NCBI GenBank assembly: GCA_035328465.1
Contig: DAOLIQ010000004.1
Location: forward strand, 14,252-78,251
Origin: JADJEI01 sp035328465
GTDB taxonomy: Bacteria; Bacteroidota; Ignavibacteria; Ignavibacteriales; Ignavibacteriaceae
Direction: 5' to 3'
Length of the DNA stretch: 64,000 bases
Shown here: in pieces, positions 53,801 to 61,848 of the stretch
How positions within the stretch are numbered: position 1 is the stretch's first letter
Layout of the letters: each line of letters starts with the position of its first letter
Notes under the pieces: generated by a model
The model's database searches: none
Told to the model about the DNA's origin: nothing
Seen by the model: the letters and a program-made list of their open reading frames with translations, nothing else
Made by a program: the position numbers and the translations under genes

Positions 53801-54159
53801 CCTTCCGGAAGCCAGAAATCATCATACATTAAATTGAGTGTGCTTGCATCGGAGGAAATGATTCTTAATCTCCAAAGTTTGGAACCATCAGGCAATATTT
53901 CCCAAGATCCCGAATTCTGAAGATTAAAATTAACGTCTATTGGTGCACCGAACCTGAATGGAATGCCTTTATCTTTTTCCAGTTCATCCTCGGCTAATAG
54001 TGCTTGTAAATCAACGGCAGGCATAACTTTGGTTTCAAAAAAGCCATTGATGGAGTGAGTAAAACTGTACGGTTCTCCTCCTATTCCAACCTGCGATAGA
54101 ATGGGGGTGGTAAGAATCAAAATAAAGAACAAGACTAAAGACAGTAACTGCTTTTTCAT
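50854..54159 (-). CDS. Multidomain trypsin-like secreted protease with FnIII domains and T9SS sorting domain
   Basis: A 1101-residue protein with a signal peptide (to about PILSQ). The protease domain (about 210-420) resembles lysyl endopeptidases: catalytic H254 in LTANHCLGG, D297 in NNSDSDFGLLLL and nucleophile S380 in PGSSGSPIYD, plus many cysteines (C209, C233, C255, C273). A FnIII domain follows (about 460-550, PPSTITDLEVIDVTSNNVTLSW), then a nidogen/laminin-G-like stretch (650-800) and a final T9SS sorting domain with QNFPNPFNPVTTIKYSIP and KLLLLK. AGGGA precedes the ATG. It is probably a surface or secreted endopeptidase. Confidence 0.92.
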   Translation of the reverse strand: MKKQLLSLVLFFILILTTPILSQVGIGGEPYSFTHSINGFFETKVMPAVDLQALLAEDELEKDKGIPFRFGAPIDVNFNLQNSGSWEILPDGSKLWRLRIISSDASTLNLMYDDFWLPEGAVLYLYNKERKEVIGGFTKSNNKENGKFATGLTRGDEVTLEYFEPAVVESPGIISISRVVHGYKDIFNHLKQSDDFGESGSCNINVNCPEGDLWQNEKRAAAIILTGGGFRLCSGSLVNNVRVDLTPYFLTANHCLGGSDDWIIMFNYESPNCNNIDGPLNYTVQGTTLKANNSDSDFGLLLLNEAVPDTYYVHYAGWSAIDEPATSGAGIHHPSGDIKKISISLQPFENDTWSGTPPNSHWRVRWQPDGSLGVTEPGSSGSPIYDQNHRIVGQLHGGPSSCTASDKSDQYGKFSMSWNNGTTPSTRLKDWLDPDNTGALVLDGWDPTIGDPDSIPPSTITDLEVIDVTSNNVTLSWTAPSDTSFGGVKVYDVRYSNSAITDTNTFNSATPYPFPGNPSPAGTPEILTINGLDFNSQYYFAIRSRDFWYNWSDVSNSPNTTTLDVPEISVTPDSIHKDVLPLSSDVDTVFISNTSLNPSTLDFNISLENNSFPGNVLQMRVIPFSIQKNNLENHGSKDEPQTFNGVSIDGSGGPDNFGYKWIDSDDPNGPEYLWNDISSTGTQITSWGGSLDDGYAGPITLPFSFEFYGVAYNQIYVHTNGFVSFGSISDLYYDNDPIPSSNLPNKIICPFWDDLDGSNQGTVHYKADADQFSVQYTNWQHYPTTGSYTFQLVIKQNGKIYFYYNNLSGTLNSATIGIENETGTDGLQVANNATYVHNSLAVLISADPDWLSTGITSGTIYNGGNVAVELMFVSEDFPLGDYSMDMVINSNDPNNPTVTVPVTMTITNEIPVELTSLSADVSGNQVTLNWKTATEINNSGFSIERKLKGGSNWEQVSFIKGKGTTTEPSSYSFSDKNLKVGSYNYRLKQIDFDGKASYSREIETEITAPKDYALYQNFPNPFNPVTTIKYSIPETGVGRDVSVRLKIFDILGNEVTTLVNEQKQPGYYEVQFDASQLASGTYIYRLEAGNFVSSRKLLLLK

Positions 54160-54212
54160 GATTTATCCCTTTTGTTAATAATTTGATCGAACAAAAATAA
54201 TTGACTAAAAAA

Positions 54213-55610
54213 TTAAATTCCTTTTGTTTCGCCTTTTATCATTTGCCAAATAGTTAATAAAATAATCTGAACATCAAGCCAGAACGACCAGTTTTCAATG
54301 TACCACAAATCATTTTCGATTCTTTTTATTGTTCGTTTTTTATTTTCTTCAAAATCAGGTACATCACCGCGAAGCCCGTTTATCTGTGCCCATCCTGTTA
54401 TCCCGGGTTTCACCCAGCTTCTTATTTTTAACTCATTAACCATGTCCTTATAAATTTCATTGAAGGGAATTGAATGCGGACGAGGACCAACCACTGACAT
54501 TTCACCTTTTAAAACATTGATAAATTGAGGAAGCTCATCAATGTTTGAACGCCGCAGAAATCTGCCAAGTTTTGTAATACGGGGATCATTTTCAACAACA
54601 GGCACAAACTCATCTTCTTTGGATGCAACCATTGTTCGGTACTTCATACAATTAAATAGTTTATTCTGAACTCCGTATCTTTTTTGAAAGAAAAAAACCG
54701 GTCCGCGGTTATAGATTAAATTTAAGATCGCAATTAACGGTGTTAACCAGGAAAGAATGAACACAATTGAAATGCTTGAAATAACTATGTCAGCTGAGCG
54801 TTTTAGAAATCTCCAATGAAATTCAGATAAAGGTTCTTCCCTAACCGCAATAAGCGGAATATTTCCAAACATACTAATTTGAAATTTTTTCGACACGAAC
54901 TTAAAGTAATCAGGGATGATATAAATTCTTGCCGCATGTTTGTTGCAGGCTGCAATAATGGATTCAAGCTTTGTATAGGCAGCAAGTGGCAGCGCTACAA
55001 CTACCAATTCTATATCGGTGGTGGATAAAATTTTTTCAAGATCATCCACACTGCCAAGTATCTTAATTACATCTTTCTTTTTATCGCTGTCATCTAAAAA
55101 ACCAATTACATTGTAACCAAGGTCGGTTCTTTCGATTATCCTTTTTGAAAAATTTACCCCAACCTCTTCTGCCCCAAGTATTAAAAGATTTTTTAGTTGT
55201 TTCTCTCTTCTGCGCTTGAAGACTAATAAATATTTAAGTGAAACTATGCGAAGGCTTACCGCAGCAGCCGTCAGCGAAGTAAAAATCAAGATGAAGTTTC
55301 GAGTGAATAAATCCTCTTTTGTTAAAAATATGAATAACACTGAAGCAGCAGATAGTGCCAAAGATATTTTGAAGATGCTTATAATCTGAAATGAATAATA
55401 CCGGGTGGTAAATTCATCATAAAAATTAATTACGTTTGAAAAAAAGTACCACAAAAAATTTAGCACAGCAAGCAGAATGAACATGTAGGTTCGTACAATT
55501 AGTATCTCAAAAGATTGAGCAATCACAGCAGCAGTAATGAATGATAAGTTGATGATTGTCAGATCAAGAAAAAGTCTGAGATAATAATATGATTTTCTAT
55601 TAGTTAACAT
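54213..55610 (-). CDS. Exopolysaccharide polyprenyl glycosylphosphotransferase (WcaJ/WbaP-like)
   Basis: A 465-residue membrane enzyme. Four N-terminal helices (about 10-115) are followed by a nucleotide-binding cytoplasmic region (LLILGAEEVGVNFSKR and VIGFLDDSDKKKD) and one helix near 280. The C-terminal sugar-transferase domain has KRSADIVISSISIVFIL, YRTMVAS, GPRPHSIPFNEIY and KPGITGWAQINGLRGD. It moves a sugar-1-phosphate to undecaprenyl phosphate and so starts the glycan. Its ATG overlaps the upstream stop by one base (TAATG). It is the last gene of the polysaccharide operon. Confidence 0.95.
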   Translation of the reverse strand: MLTNRKSYYYLRLFLDLTIINLSFITAAVIAQSFEILIVRTYMFILLAVLNFLWYFFSNVINFYDEFTTRYYSFQIISIFKISLALSAASVLFIFLTKEDLFTRNFILIFTSLTAAAVSLRIVSLKYLLVFKRRREKQLKNLLILGAEEVGVNFSKRIIERTDLGYNVIGFLDDSDKKKDVIKILGSVDDLEKILSTTDIELVVVALPLAAYTKLESIIAACNKHAARIYIIPDYFKFVSKKFQISMFGNIPLIAVREEPLSEFHWRFLKRSADIVISSISIVFILSWLTPLIAILNLIYNRGPVFFFQKRYGVQNKLFNCMKYRTMVASKEDEFVPVVENDPRITKLGRFLRRSNIDELPQFINVLKGEMSVVGPRPHSIPFNEIYKDMVNELKIRSWVKPGITGWAQINGLRGDVPDFEENKKRTIKRIENDLWYIENWSFWLDVQIILLTIWQMIKGETKGI

Positions 55611-56737
55611 TATTTACTGCGAAATTCATTGAACAACCTGTATTTCTCCTCAACAAAATTCAGAATATTCTGTTCAAATATTTTTCTATCGAATTGCTTT
55701 GCGTATTGATTAAGTTTTGCCGGATCGAATGAATCAATCTCACTTACAAATCTTTTTACAGCAGAAATAATTGAAGCAGCATTCTGTTCATCGAATAAAA
55801 TTCCGGTTTGTCCATCAATCACAGTTTCACCTGTTCCGCCCTTGCTGAATGCAATTACAGGTGTTCCGCAAGACATTGCCTCAATCACAGAAATACCAAA
55901 ATCTTCCTCCGCTGCAAATACAAATGCTTTAGCTTTCTGCAGATATTTTTTTAAATCTTCAGTTTTTTGGTATCCGACCAGTTCAACATTTTTTCCTGAT
56001 TTAGATTTTATTTTTTGTTGTTCGGAACCTTCACCGATTATAATTAATTTTTTATCGGGCATTTGTGAAAATGCTTCGGCAATTAAGTCAACTCTTTTAT
56101 AAGGGACGAATCTTGCAGCAGTCAAATAGTATTCGTCTTTAAAATCTTCAACTGGAAATAAATCTGTATCAACAGGTGGGTAGATTACCTCGGCATCTCT
56201 GCGGTACAATTTATTTATTCTTCGTGCTATGTATTTTGAATTTGCGATAAAATAATCCGGGCGAAGTGACGAAGTTATATCCCAATTTCTGATATAATGA
56301 AGAATTGATTTTACAACCATACTTTTCAGGCCGTGCGAAAGTCCGGCTTCATTCAAATATTGATGGGTTAAATCCCAAGCATAACGAATTGGGGTGTGAC
56401 AATAACATATATGCAACTGGTTCGAGTTTGTTAGCACCCCCTTTGCAACAGCATGCGAGCTTGATATTATCAATTCATAATCATTCAAATCAAATTGTTC
56501 AACAGCAAGCGGAAACAAAGGTAAATAATTGCGGTGCTTCTTTTTTGCAAAGGGAAGATTCTGAATGAATGATGTAACAGTATGCTTATCATTTAAAATA
56601 ATTTTTCTTTCGCTGTCATTTAGAAAATCAACAAGAGCGAACACAGGCGCATCGTTCCAGATATTTACAAACGATTCAACGCACCGCTCGGAGCCGCCAT
56701 AATTAACAAGCCACTCGTGAATGATTGCTGTTTTCAA
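55610..56737 (-). CDS. GT4-family glycosyltransferase
   Basis: A 375-residue GT-B glycosyltransferase, start TTG (56737) with AGGA upstream. The N-terminal acceptor domain (1-170) opens IIHEWLVNYGGSERCVE. The C-terminal donor domain has PYKRVDLIAEAFSQMPDKKLIIIGEGSE and the donor-binding EDFGISVIEAMSCGTPVIAFSKGGTGETV. It transfers a nucleotide-linked sugar to a lipid-linked glycan. It lies three bases after the previous gene and couples to the next by TAATG. Confidence 0.92.
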   Translation of the reverse strand: MKTAIIHEWLVNYGGSERCVESFVNIWNDAPVFALVDFLNDSERKIILNDKHTVTSFIQNLPFAKKKHRNYLPLFPLAVEQFDLNDYELIISSSHAVAKGVLTNSNQLHICYCHTPIRYAWDLTHQYLNEAGLSHGLKSMVVKSILHYIRNWDITSSLRPDYFIANSKYIARRINKLYRRDAEVIYPPVDTDLFPVEDFKDEYYLTAARFVPYKRVDLIAEAFSQMPDKKLIIIGEGSEQQKIKSKSGKNVELVGYQKTEDLKKYLQKAKAFVFAAEEDFGISVIEAMSCGTPVIAFSKGGTGETVIDGQTGILFDEQNAASIISAVKRFVSEIDSFDPAKLNQYAKQFDRKIFEQNILNFVEEKYRLFNEFRSK

Positions 56738-56740
56738 ATT

Positions 56741-57850
56741 CTAAGTCCTGTTAATTTCTTCATAAAGGTTTTTTGTTTTTTCAAGCATACTTCCCAACGA
56801 GTATTTTTCAATAGTAAGGTTTCTTGCGTTTGTTGAAAACTTTCGCCAAAGATTTAGATCATCTGAAAGTTTAGTTAAATAATTTGCTGCCATTTGAGGC
56901 TCTGTTAAATTAAATAAAAATCCATTAACTTGATTTATCACGATATCTCGATTGCCTGTAACATTAGTGGCAATACATGGAAGACCAATCGCCATCGCTT
57001 CAAGCATTCCAAGCGGTAGCCCCTCCCATCTTGAAGTTGAAACATAACAAAATGATTTGTTTAAAATTTCCTCTGGATTCGACAGATTTCCGGTAAACTC
57101 TACGTAAGAGCTGAGTTTCTTTTCTTTTAATTTTATTTTGATAGAATATTCTTCTGGTCCCTTGCCAATAAAAATAAACTTAAATTGGTCAGGTGAATTA
57201 GTTTTTGCGAGATGATCTAAAATATTAATAACAAGAGAAGAATTTTTTGCGTAATCAAATCGTGTGATGGAGGTTATAAGTAGTGGTTTAGTATAAAAAA
57301 CATTTTCGTTAATCGAAACATCAGGAATTGCAACGCCATTCTCAATTACGTGTAATTTATTTTTATCAGCAAATTTATTTTTGAGTACTGACTCATATTC
57401 GCTTTGTGAAACTGAAACAAAAGCATTGGTTCTTTTCTTTAAAAATCTTTCTATAATTTTATAAACAGTTTTTGACAATCCGTTGTATTGATTAATATGA
57501 ACACCATGGAAAGTATGTATGCACTTTGTGTTAGTAAGCCCTGCTAATATTCTGCTATAAATCCCGGCGCCTTTTCCATGTGAATGAATTATTTGAATAT
57601 CATTTTTTAAAATGAAAGACTTTATTCTGCTTAGATCAGAAAAAGTGAATTTTCGATGTGGAATGCTAATCATTTTTTGAAGAAGCACGTTGTTCTGATA
57701 TTTTTCAAAATATGGCTCTTCAAAAGGGCAGGCGACAAAAAAATCAAAATCATTTTTTAATCCTGAAAGAAGTCTAAATACGTGTTCCGGTCCCCCACCA
57801 TAATCAGCCCGTGATGTTACTAACAGTATTTTGATTTTTTGTCCGGTCAT
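56741..57850 (-). CDS. GT4-family glycosyltransferase (second copy)
   Basis: A 369-residue GT-B enzyme. It begins IKILLVTSRADYGGGPEHVFRLL, has HSHGKGAGIYSRILA in the acceptor domain, and ends the donor domain with RWEGLPLGMLEAMAIGLPCIATNVTGNRDIV, the E-x7-E-type pattern of GT4. It differs clearly from the downstream GT4 protein and so probably adds a different sugar. Its start is three bases after the GT2 stop. Confidence 0.92.
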   Translation of the reverse strand: MTGQKIKILLVTSRADYGGGPEHVFRLLSGLKNDFDFFVACPFEEPYFEKYQNNVLLQKMISIPHRKFTFSDLSRIKSFILKNDIQIIHSHGKGAGIYSRILAGLTNTKCIHTFHGVHINQYNGLSKTVYKIIERFLKKRTNAFVSVSQSEYESVLKNKFADKNKLHVIENGVAIPDVSINENVFYTKPLLITSITRFDYAKNSSLVINILDHLAKTNSPDQFKFIFIGKGPEEYSIKIKLKEKKLSSYVEFTGNLSNPEEILNKSFCYVSTSRWEGLPLGMLEAMAIGLPCIATNVTGNRDIVINQVNGFLFNLTEPQMAANYLTKLSDDLNLWRKFSTNARNLTIEKYSLGSMLEKTKNLYEEINRT

Positions 57851-57853
57851 TCT

Positions 57854-58684
57854 TTATCGTCTGAAAAAAGTAATTAGAGTATAAACAATGTAAAGTTTGA
57901 AATGAATCACATTTCTAATGAAAGAAAGAATAATACCTTTCTGTCTAATCTTTTTGTACTCGGGAAGAGTAATCATTCTTTTTTTAGAAAGATAGTTTAA
58001 CCTTTTTTTATGCGTTTCCCAATCAACAGAAAACTGTGTAGAATGAATTCTATATTTAACAAAAAGAGCAGGCAGAAAAACAAAATCATTTATTTCTGAA
58101 AGTCTAATCCACAAATCATAATCTTCAATTTGTAATAGTGGGTCCTCATCGAATCCATTCACATCTAAAAGATTATCTTTTCTTACTATAACAGAGGATA
58201 GTGGAATTGTGTTACCAATTTTTAGCAGGTCATTTCTATTTTTTGCTGCCCTAAATGGAAGGGGAAGAAGTTCATATTGCGCTGAGAATAAAGATACAGC
58301 GCCAAAAGTTATGCTCATCGAATAAATAAAAGCTGCTGAAGGGCTCTCAATAAGTCTTTTTAATTGATTGGCGATTTTCCTTTTATGCCACAAATCATCG
58401 CTGTCAAGAAACGCAATAAATTCGCCATTTGCTTTATGAATGCCAAAATTTCTCGGCACTGATGGTCGTCCGGCAGGGGGGATGGAAAAATATTTTATTC
58501 GATTATCTTTTTCAGAAAGTTGTTTTACTATTTCTAATGTTCTATCGGTTGAGCCATCATCAACTACAATTATCTCAAGATTTTTGTATGTCTGATTCAA
58601 AGCAGAAGTGATTGTCTGCTCTATGTATTTTTCGGAATTGAAAGCGGGAATAATTACTGAAACTAAAGGAAAATTATTTTTCAA
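57854..58684 (-). CDS. GT2-family glycosyltransferase
   Basis: A 276-residue GT-A enzyme starting at TTG (58684); no ATG is available upstream without crossing a stop. The N-terminal signature VSVIIPAFNSEKYIEQTI is at 8-25, VVDDGSTD holds the first aspartate pair and FLDSDDLW is the metal-binding D-x-D. ED in LQIEDYDLWIRLSEIND is the acceptor-side conserved acid. A C-terminal hydrophobic tail (IRNVIHFKLYIVYTLITFF) may associate with the membrane. It lies six bases after the DUF268 stop. Confidence 0.9.
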   Translation of the reverse strand: MKNNFPLVSVIIPAFNSEKYIEQTITSALNQTYKNLEIIVVDDGSTDRTLEIVKQLSEKDNRIKYFSIPPAGRPSVPRNFGIHKANGEFIAFLDSDDLWHKRKIANQLKRLIESPSAAFIYSMSITFGAVSLFSAQYELLPLPFRAAKNRNDLLKIGNTIPLSSVIVRKDNLLDVNGFDEDPLLQIEDYDLWIRLSEINDFVFLPALFVKYRIHSTQFSVDWETHKKRLNYLSKKRMITLPEYKKIRQKGIILSFIRNVIHFKLYIVYTLITFFRR

Positions 58685-58690
58685 AATTCA

Positions 58691-59479
58691 TTAAATTTTT
58701 GTCAGTTCAAAAATAGCACAGCCAAAGTTGCAATTGAAGCTGTTTTTAATATCCTCTTCCTTCAATTGAATATCAGTATGAAGAACATCTGCGTCATCAA
58801 TGTAGGCAAATGAATCTATTTTATATTTTGGTTCAATCATTTTCAATAAATAGGAAAGAGAAAATACTCTGTGAGCGTCAAACTCAATTCTTTGTTTACC
58901 AATTGGTGTGGAGAAATAAAACTTCCCCCCTCTCTTTAGCAGTTTATTAATATTATTGAATCCTTTGATATGACCATTTACATCAATCGGGTCATTATAA
59001 CGACCTAATCCAAAATGCTCAATTACATGCAGACAGGAAACTGAATCACAGTAATCAATTAAGCTGAAATTTTCTGACATTAAATCAGCTTGAACAAATT
59101 TTACATTAAAAATATTAACTGAAAGATTTCGAATGTCAAACACTTCAACTTCGCGGAAGGCTGCAAGGTGAGCAACAAATCCATCTAATCTTGAACCAAT
59201 ATCAATCTGCTTTTGCGGATTATTTTTCCAAATCTTATTAGCCACATAAATATCCTGATGAAAATAATGTCCGAGCAGAGAGCCGGCATAATCATAACGA
59301 TCGTCAGGACAGGGGTAAAAATTTGTAATCTCAAACTCGGAATTTTCTTTAGACAACAGTTTTTTAAATTTTCGATAGTCCCTGAAAAACGAGGGTATTC
59401 CTTTTAAGGAGTAATAAAATTTTTTGGGAGTGAATCCGAAAGTTTTAAAGTAAAAATTTATTTTTTGAATGAAGTTCAT
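58691..59479 (-). CDS. DUF268 methyltransferase-like protein
   Basis: A 262-residue protein that resembles the DUF268 family. It shows a methyltransferase-like core: IDIGSRLDGFVAHLAAF (SAM-binding glycine region), then FVQADLMSENFSLIDYCDSVSCLHVIEHFGLGRYNDPIDVNG and LLKRGGKFYFSTPIG. The N-terminal 90 residues are basic and helical. Its role in the sugar operon could be O-methylation, but that is inferred. The start overlaps the previous stop as ATGA, so it is translationally coupled. Confidence 0.75.
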   Translation of the reverse strand: MNFIQKINFYFKTFGFTPKKFYYSLKGIPSFFRDYRKFKKLLSKENSEFEITNFYPCPDDRYDYAGSLLGHYFHQDIYVANKIWKNNPQKQIDIGSRLDGFVAHLAAFREVEVFDIRNLSVNIFNVKFVQADLMSENFSLIDYCDSVSCLHVIEHFGLGRYNDPIDVNGHIKGFNNINKLLKRGGKFYFSTPIGKQRIEFDAHRVFSLSYLLKMIEPKYKIDSFAYIDDADVLHTDIQLKEEDIKNSFNCNFGCAIFELTKI

Positions 59480-60486
59480 TTTAAAACTGTATCGACAATT
59501 CTTTTAATATAGTTTTGGGCGCTGTGTTCGGCGAGTGATCGCTTATATCCATTCTCAGCAATGCTTTTGATGTAATCATCATTTTTTAGAAATAATTTAA
59601 TCATTCGCGGTAGTTGTGCCGGATCTTCGTAAACAGTAATTTCTTTATCAATTTCATAAACTAAATTTAATCCGGGAACAAAGTAGCTTAGTTGAAATCC
59701 ACCGCAGGCATTTATTTCGAAATGCCGCCCCTTGATCATCTCCTTGTTTTTTTTCAAGCGTAAAGTTTTCTTAACTGCTTTTATCGAGCGCAAGGAGTAA
59801 AATAAAAAACGATAGTCACGCGAAAGATCATTTGACAGGTTGAGATTAATTTTTGATTGATTAAAAATCATTACCATTTGTTCTTGCGAAATCCATCCGC
59901 CCTTATTGCCCCATCCTCTACCAAATACATTTACGTTGATCCCATTTTTTTTCAGCAGATGGATTATCCATTCTCTGTATCCGCTGTATCCGCCGACGAA
60001 GGACACATCGTATATTTTTTCTACATTTAATTTTTTATAAATATTTTCATTATATCCGAATGGGCAGTGAATAACATTTTTTATACCCTCGGAATGATAA
60101 CTCATTAGCGAATAGTAATCCGAAGTTGTAAAGTAGTCAAAATGTTTTATCCAGTGTCTCACAAAATCCTGACGCCACGGATCGTCAAAAAAATACGCAA
60201 CAGTTTTGGTGCAACTGCGAATTTCATCAAGCACTGATTCATCAAATTCATCTTCGAAAAGACAAAAGATAGATATATCAGGTTTTTCAGTCTTAATTAA
60301 TTCTTTTAACTTTTTGTTCATCGCTGCTTTGCCGTTACGATTGAATTCAGCAAAGAAATCAAACGATAAAACATTGTTTTCTCCTGCAACATCGCAAAGT
60401 GGAAGATGAACATTATAATATTCATAGGAGTATCCGCGCTGCTCAACTCCATAATCATATTTCATCATTACTGTAAGTATTTTCAT
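59476..60486 (-). CDS. CgeB-like glycosyltransferase
   Basis: A 336-residue protein in the CgeB/DUF3880 plus GT-B style. The N-terminal half has VAYFFDDPWRQDFVRHWIKHFDYFTTSD. The C-terminal half has VSFVGGYSGYREWIIHLLKKNG and NVFGRGWGNKGGWISQEQM, and ends with KGRHFEINACGGFQLSYFVPGL, the donor-binding EINACGGFQL motif of this group. It probably adds a sugar in the operon's glycan. It overlaps the next gene by four bases (ATGA). Confidence 0.8.
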   Translation of the reverse strand: MKILTVMMKYDYGVEQRGYSYEYYNVHLPLCDVAGENNVLSFDFFAEFNRNGKAAMNKKLKELIKTEKPDISIFCLFEDEFDESVLDEIRSCTKTVAYFFDDPWRQDFVRHWIKHFDYFTTSDYYSLMSYHSEGIKNVIHCPFGYNENIYKKLNVEKIYDVSFVGGYSGYREWIIHLLKKNGINVNVFGRGWGNKGGWISQEQMVMIFNQSKINLNLSNDLSRDYRFLFYSLRSIKAVKKTLRLKKNKEMIKGRHFEINACGGFQLSYFVPGLNLVYEIDKEITVYEDPAQLPRMIKLFLKNDDYIKSIAENGYKRSLAEHSAQNYIKRIVDTVLK

Positions 60487-60493
60487 TCGAATA

Positions 60494-61822
60494 TTAAAGG
60501 TGGTGTTCGGAAATAATTTTTTTATTGATGAAACTTATATGAAGCAGATATAATAAACCAGTGATCAGGATTGTGTAAGCAATTCCGTTTATCCCGAATG
60601 CTTTTATAAAAATGAAATTAAAAACAATTGAGAAAACGCCAATCAAAATTTTGGGCAGTAAATATTTTTGCGGAAGGTTTAGAGCCATTCCAAGATATGC
60701 CTGTGCCTGTCCGGTTAAATAAAGTCCTGTCCCCAAACATAAAAATGGAAGGAGCTGCCAATAGCCGGAATAGCTTTTACTGCTTATCAGTTCAATAAAT
60801 GTTTTACCAATGAAAAAAGTAATTGCAGCAGAAAAAATAGATAGGATAAAAACGACAAAAGTTATCAGACTGATATACCTAAAGCCTGCTTTAATTTTTG
60901 TCTTGTCTGTTATATCAGAATAATGTTGAAAAATTATGGGGGTGGCGAACTCAGCAATCATATTGTTTGGTATTGCAACTAAAGCATTAACGATCGACAT
61001 CATAATTGCATAAACTCCGACATCTGAAACAGACAGCAAGCCGCTGATAATCCATCGCTCGCTATTTGATTGAAGCCAGCCGCTGATTCCCCAAATTAAA
61101 AATGGAATAATGTAGGCGAATGTAGTTCTTCTCATTTCATTTTTTCCATTTGTTAAATTTTCTGATGAAGATTTTTTTTCTTCCGGTAAAAATTTTCTGA
61201 ATAAAATCATCTTCAAAATTCCGAAGACAATGGAAGTAAATAACAAAAGAGAAATGACTTCAACAAGTAATAATCTTTTCTGATTAAGAAGAACGAGCAG
61301 AAGAATGACTTGAAGGATTTTCTCGAGTGTCTGAATTATAGCATTTTCTTTCCTTTTCCTCAATAAGTTTAAAAGCGAATTAAAAGTTTCACTTATCTTC
61401 GAGATGATGACAAAAGCACTTGCAGCAAGAACAAATAAAAACGAAAAAGGAATCGCAATAAAATCTTTTAAAAGTCCAATTGCAATTGCAATTAAAATAA
61501 AAACGAAAAATGAAATTAAAAGGATGTTGATCAGCAGAGAAGAGTAAACCTTCGCTAATCCTTTTGCGGAATAAACATAATAAAACCTTATAAACCCCTG
61601 CTGAAGCGGGCCATAAAAAATTAATCCGAGTAAAGCAGCGAAAGTTATAATCAAAGCATAATTGCCGTAGCTTTCAGTCCCCATCCGCGAAAGGATTTTA
61701 ATTATCGCAAAACCAAGAATCAGATTCAGTGTTTGTCCGGCAATAACCCACAGAATTTCCGAAACAGGTAAATCATTTCTTTTTTGTTTGAAGAGAAAAA
61801 TAATATCGTTGAATAAAAACAT
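60494..61822 (-). CDS. Wzx-like polysaccharide flippase
   Basis: A 442-residue membrane protein with about 12 hydrophobic segments and few charged loops, of the polysaccharide-biosynthesis/MATE-like family. The opening EILWVIAGQTLNLILGFAII and RMGTESYGNYALIITFAALLGL are typical of Wzx-like flippases; a central SGWLQSNSERWIISGLLSVSDVGVYAIMMSI is conserved in shape. It should flip the lipid-linked glycan across the inner membrane. It is the first polysaccharide gene of the operon, seven bases before the CgeB-like gene. Confidence 0.85.
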   Translation of the reverse strand: MFLFNDIIFLFKQKRNDLPVSEILWVIAGQTLNLILGFAIIKILSRMGTESYGNYALIITFAALLGLIFYGPLQQGFIRFYYVYSAKGLAKVYSSLLINILLISFFVFILIAIAIGLLKDFIAIPFSFLFVLAASAFVIISKISETFNSLLNLLRKRKENAIIQTLEKILQVILLLVLLNQKRLLLVEVISLLLFTSIVFGILKMILFRKFLPEEKKSSSENLTNGKNEMRRTTFAYIIPFLIWGISGWLQSNSERWIISGLLSVSDVGVYAIMMSIVNALVAIPNNMIAEFATPIIFQHYSDITDKTKIKAGFRYISLITFVVFILSIFSAAITFFIGKTFIELISSKSYSGYWQLLPFLCLGTGLYLTGQAQAYLGMALNLPQKYLLPKILIGVFSIVFNFIFIKAFGINGIAYTILITGLLYLLHISFINKKIISEHHL

Positions 61823-61848
61823 TTTTAAGTGAAGTTGCGAGAAATGGT

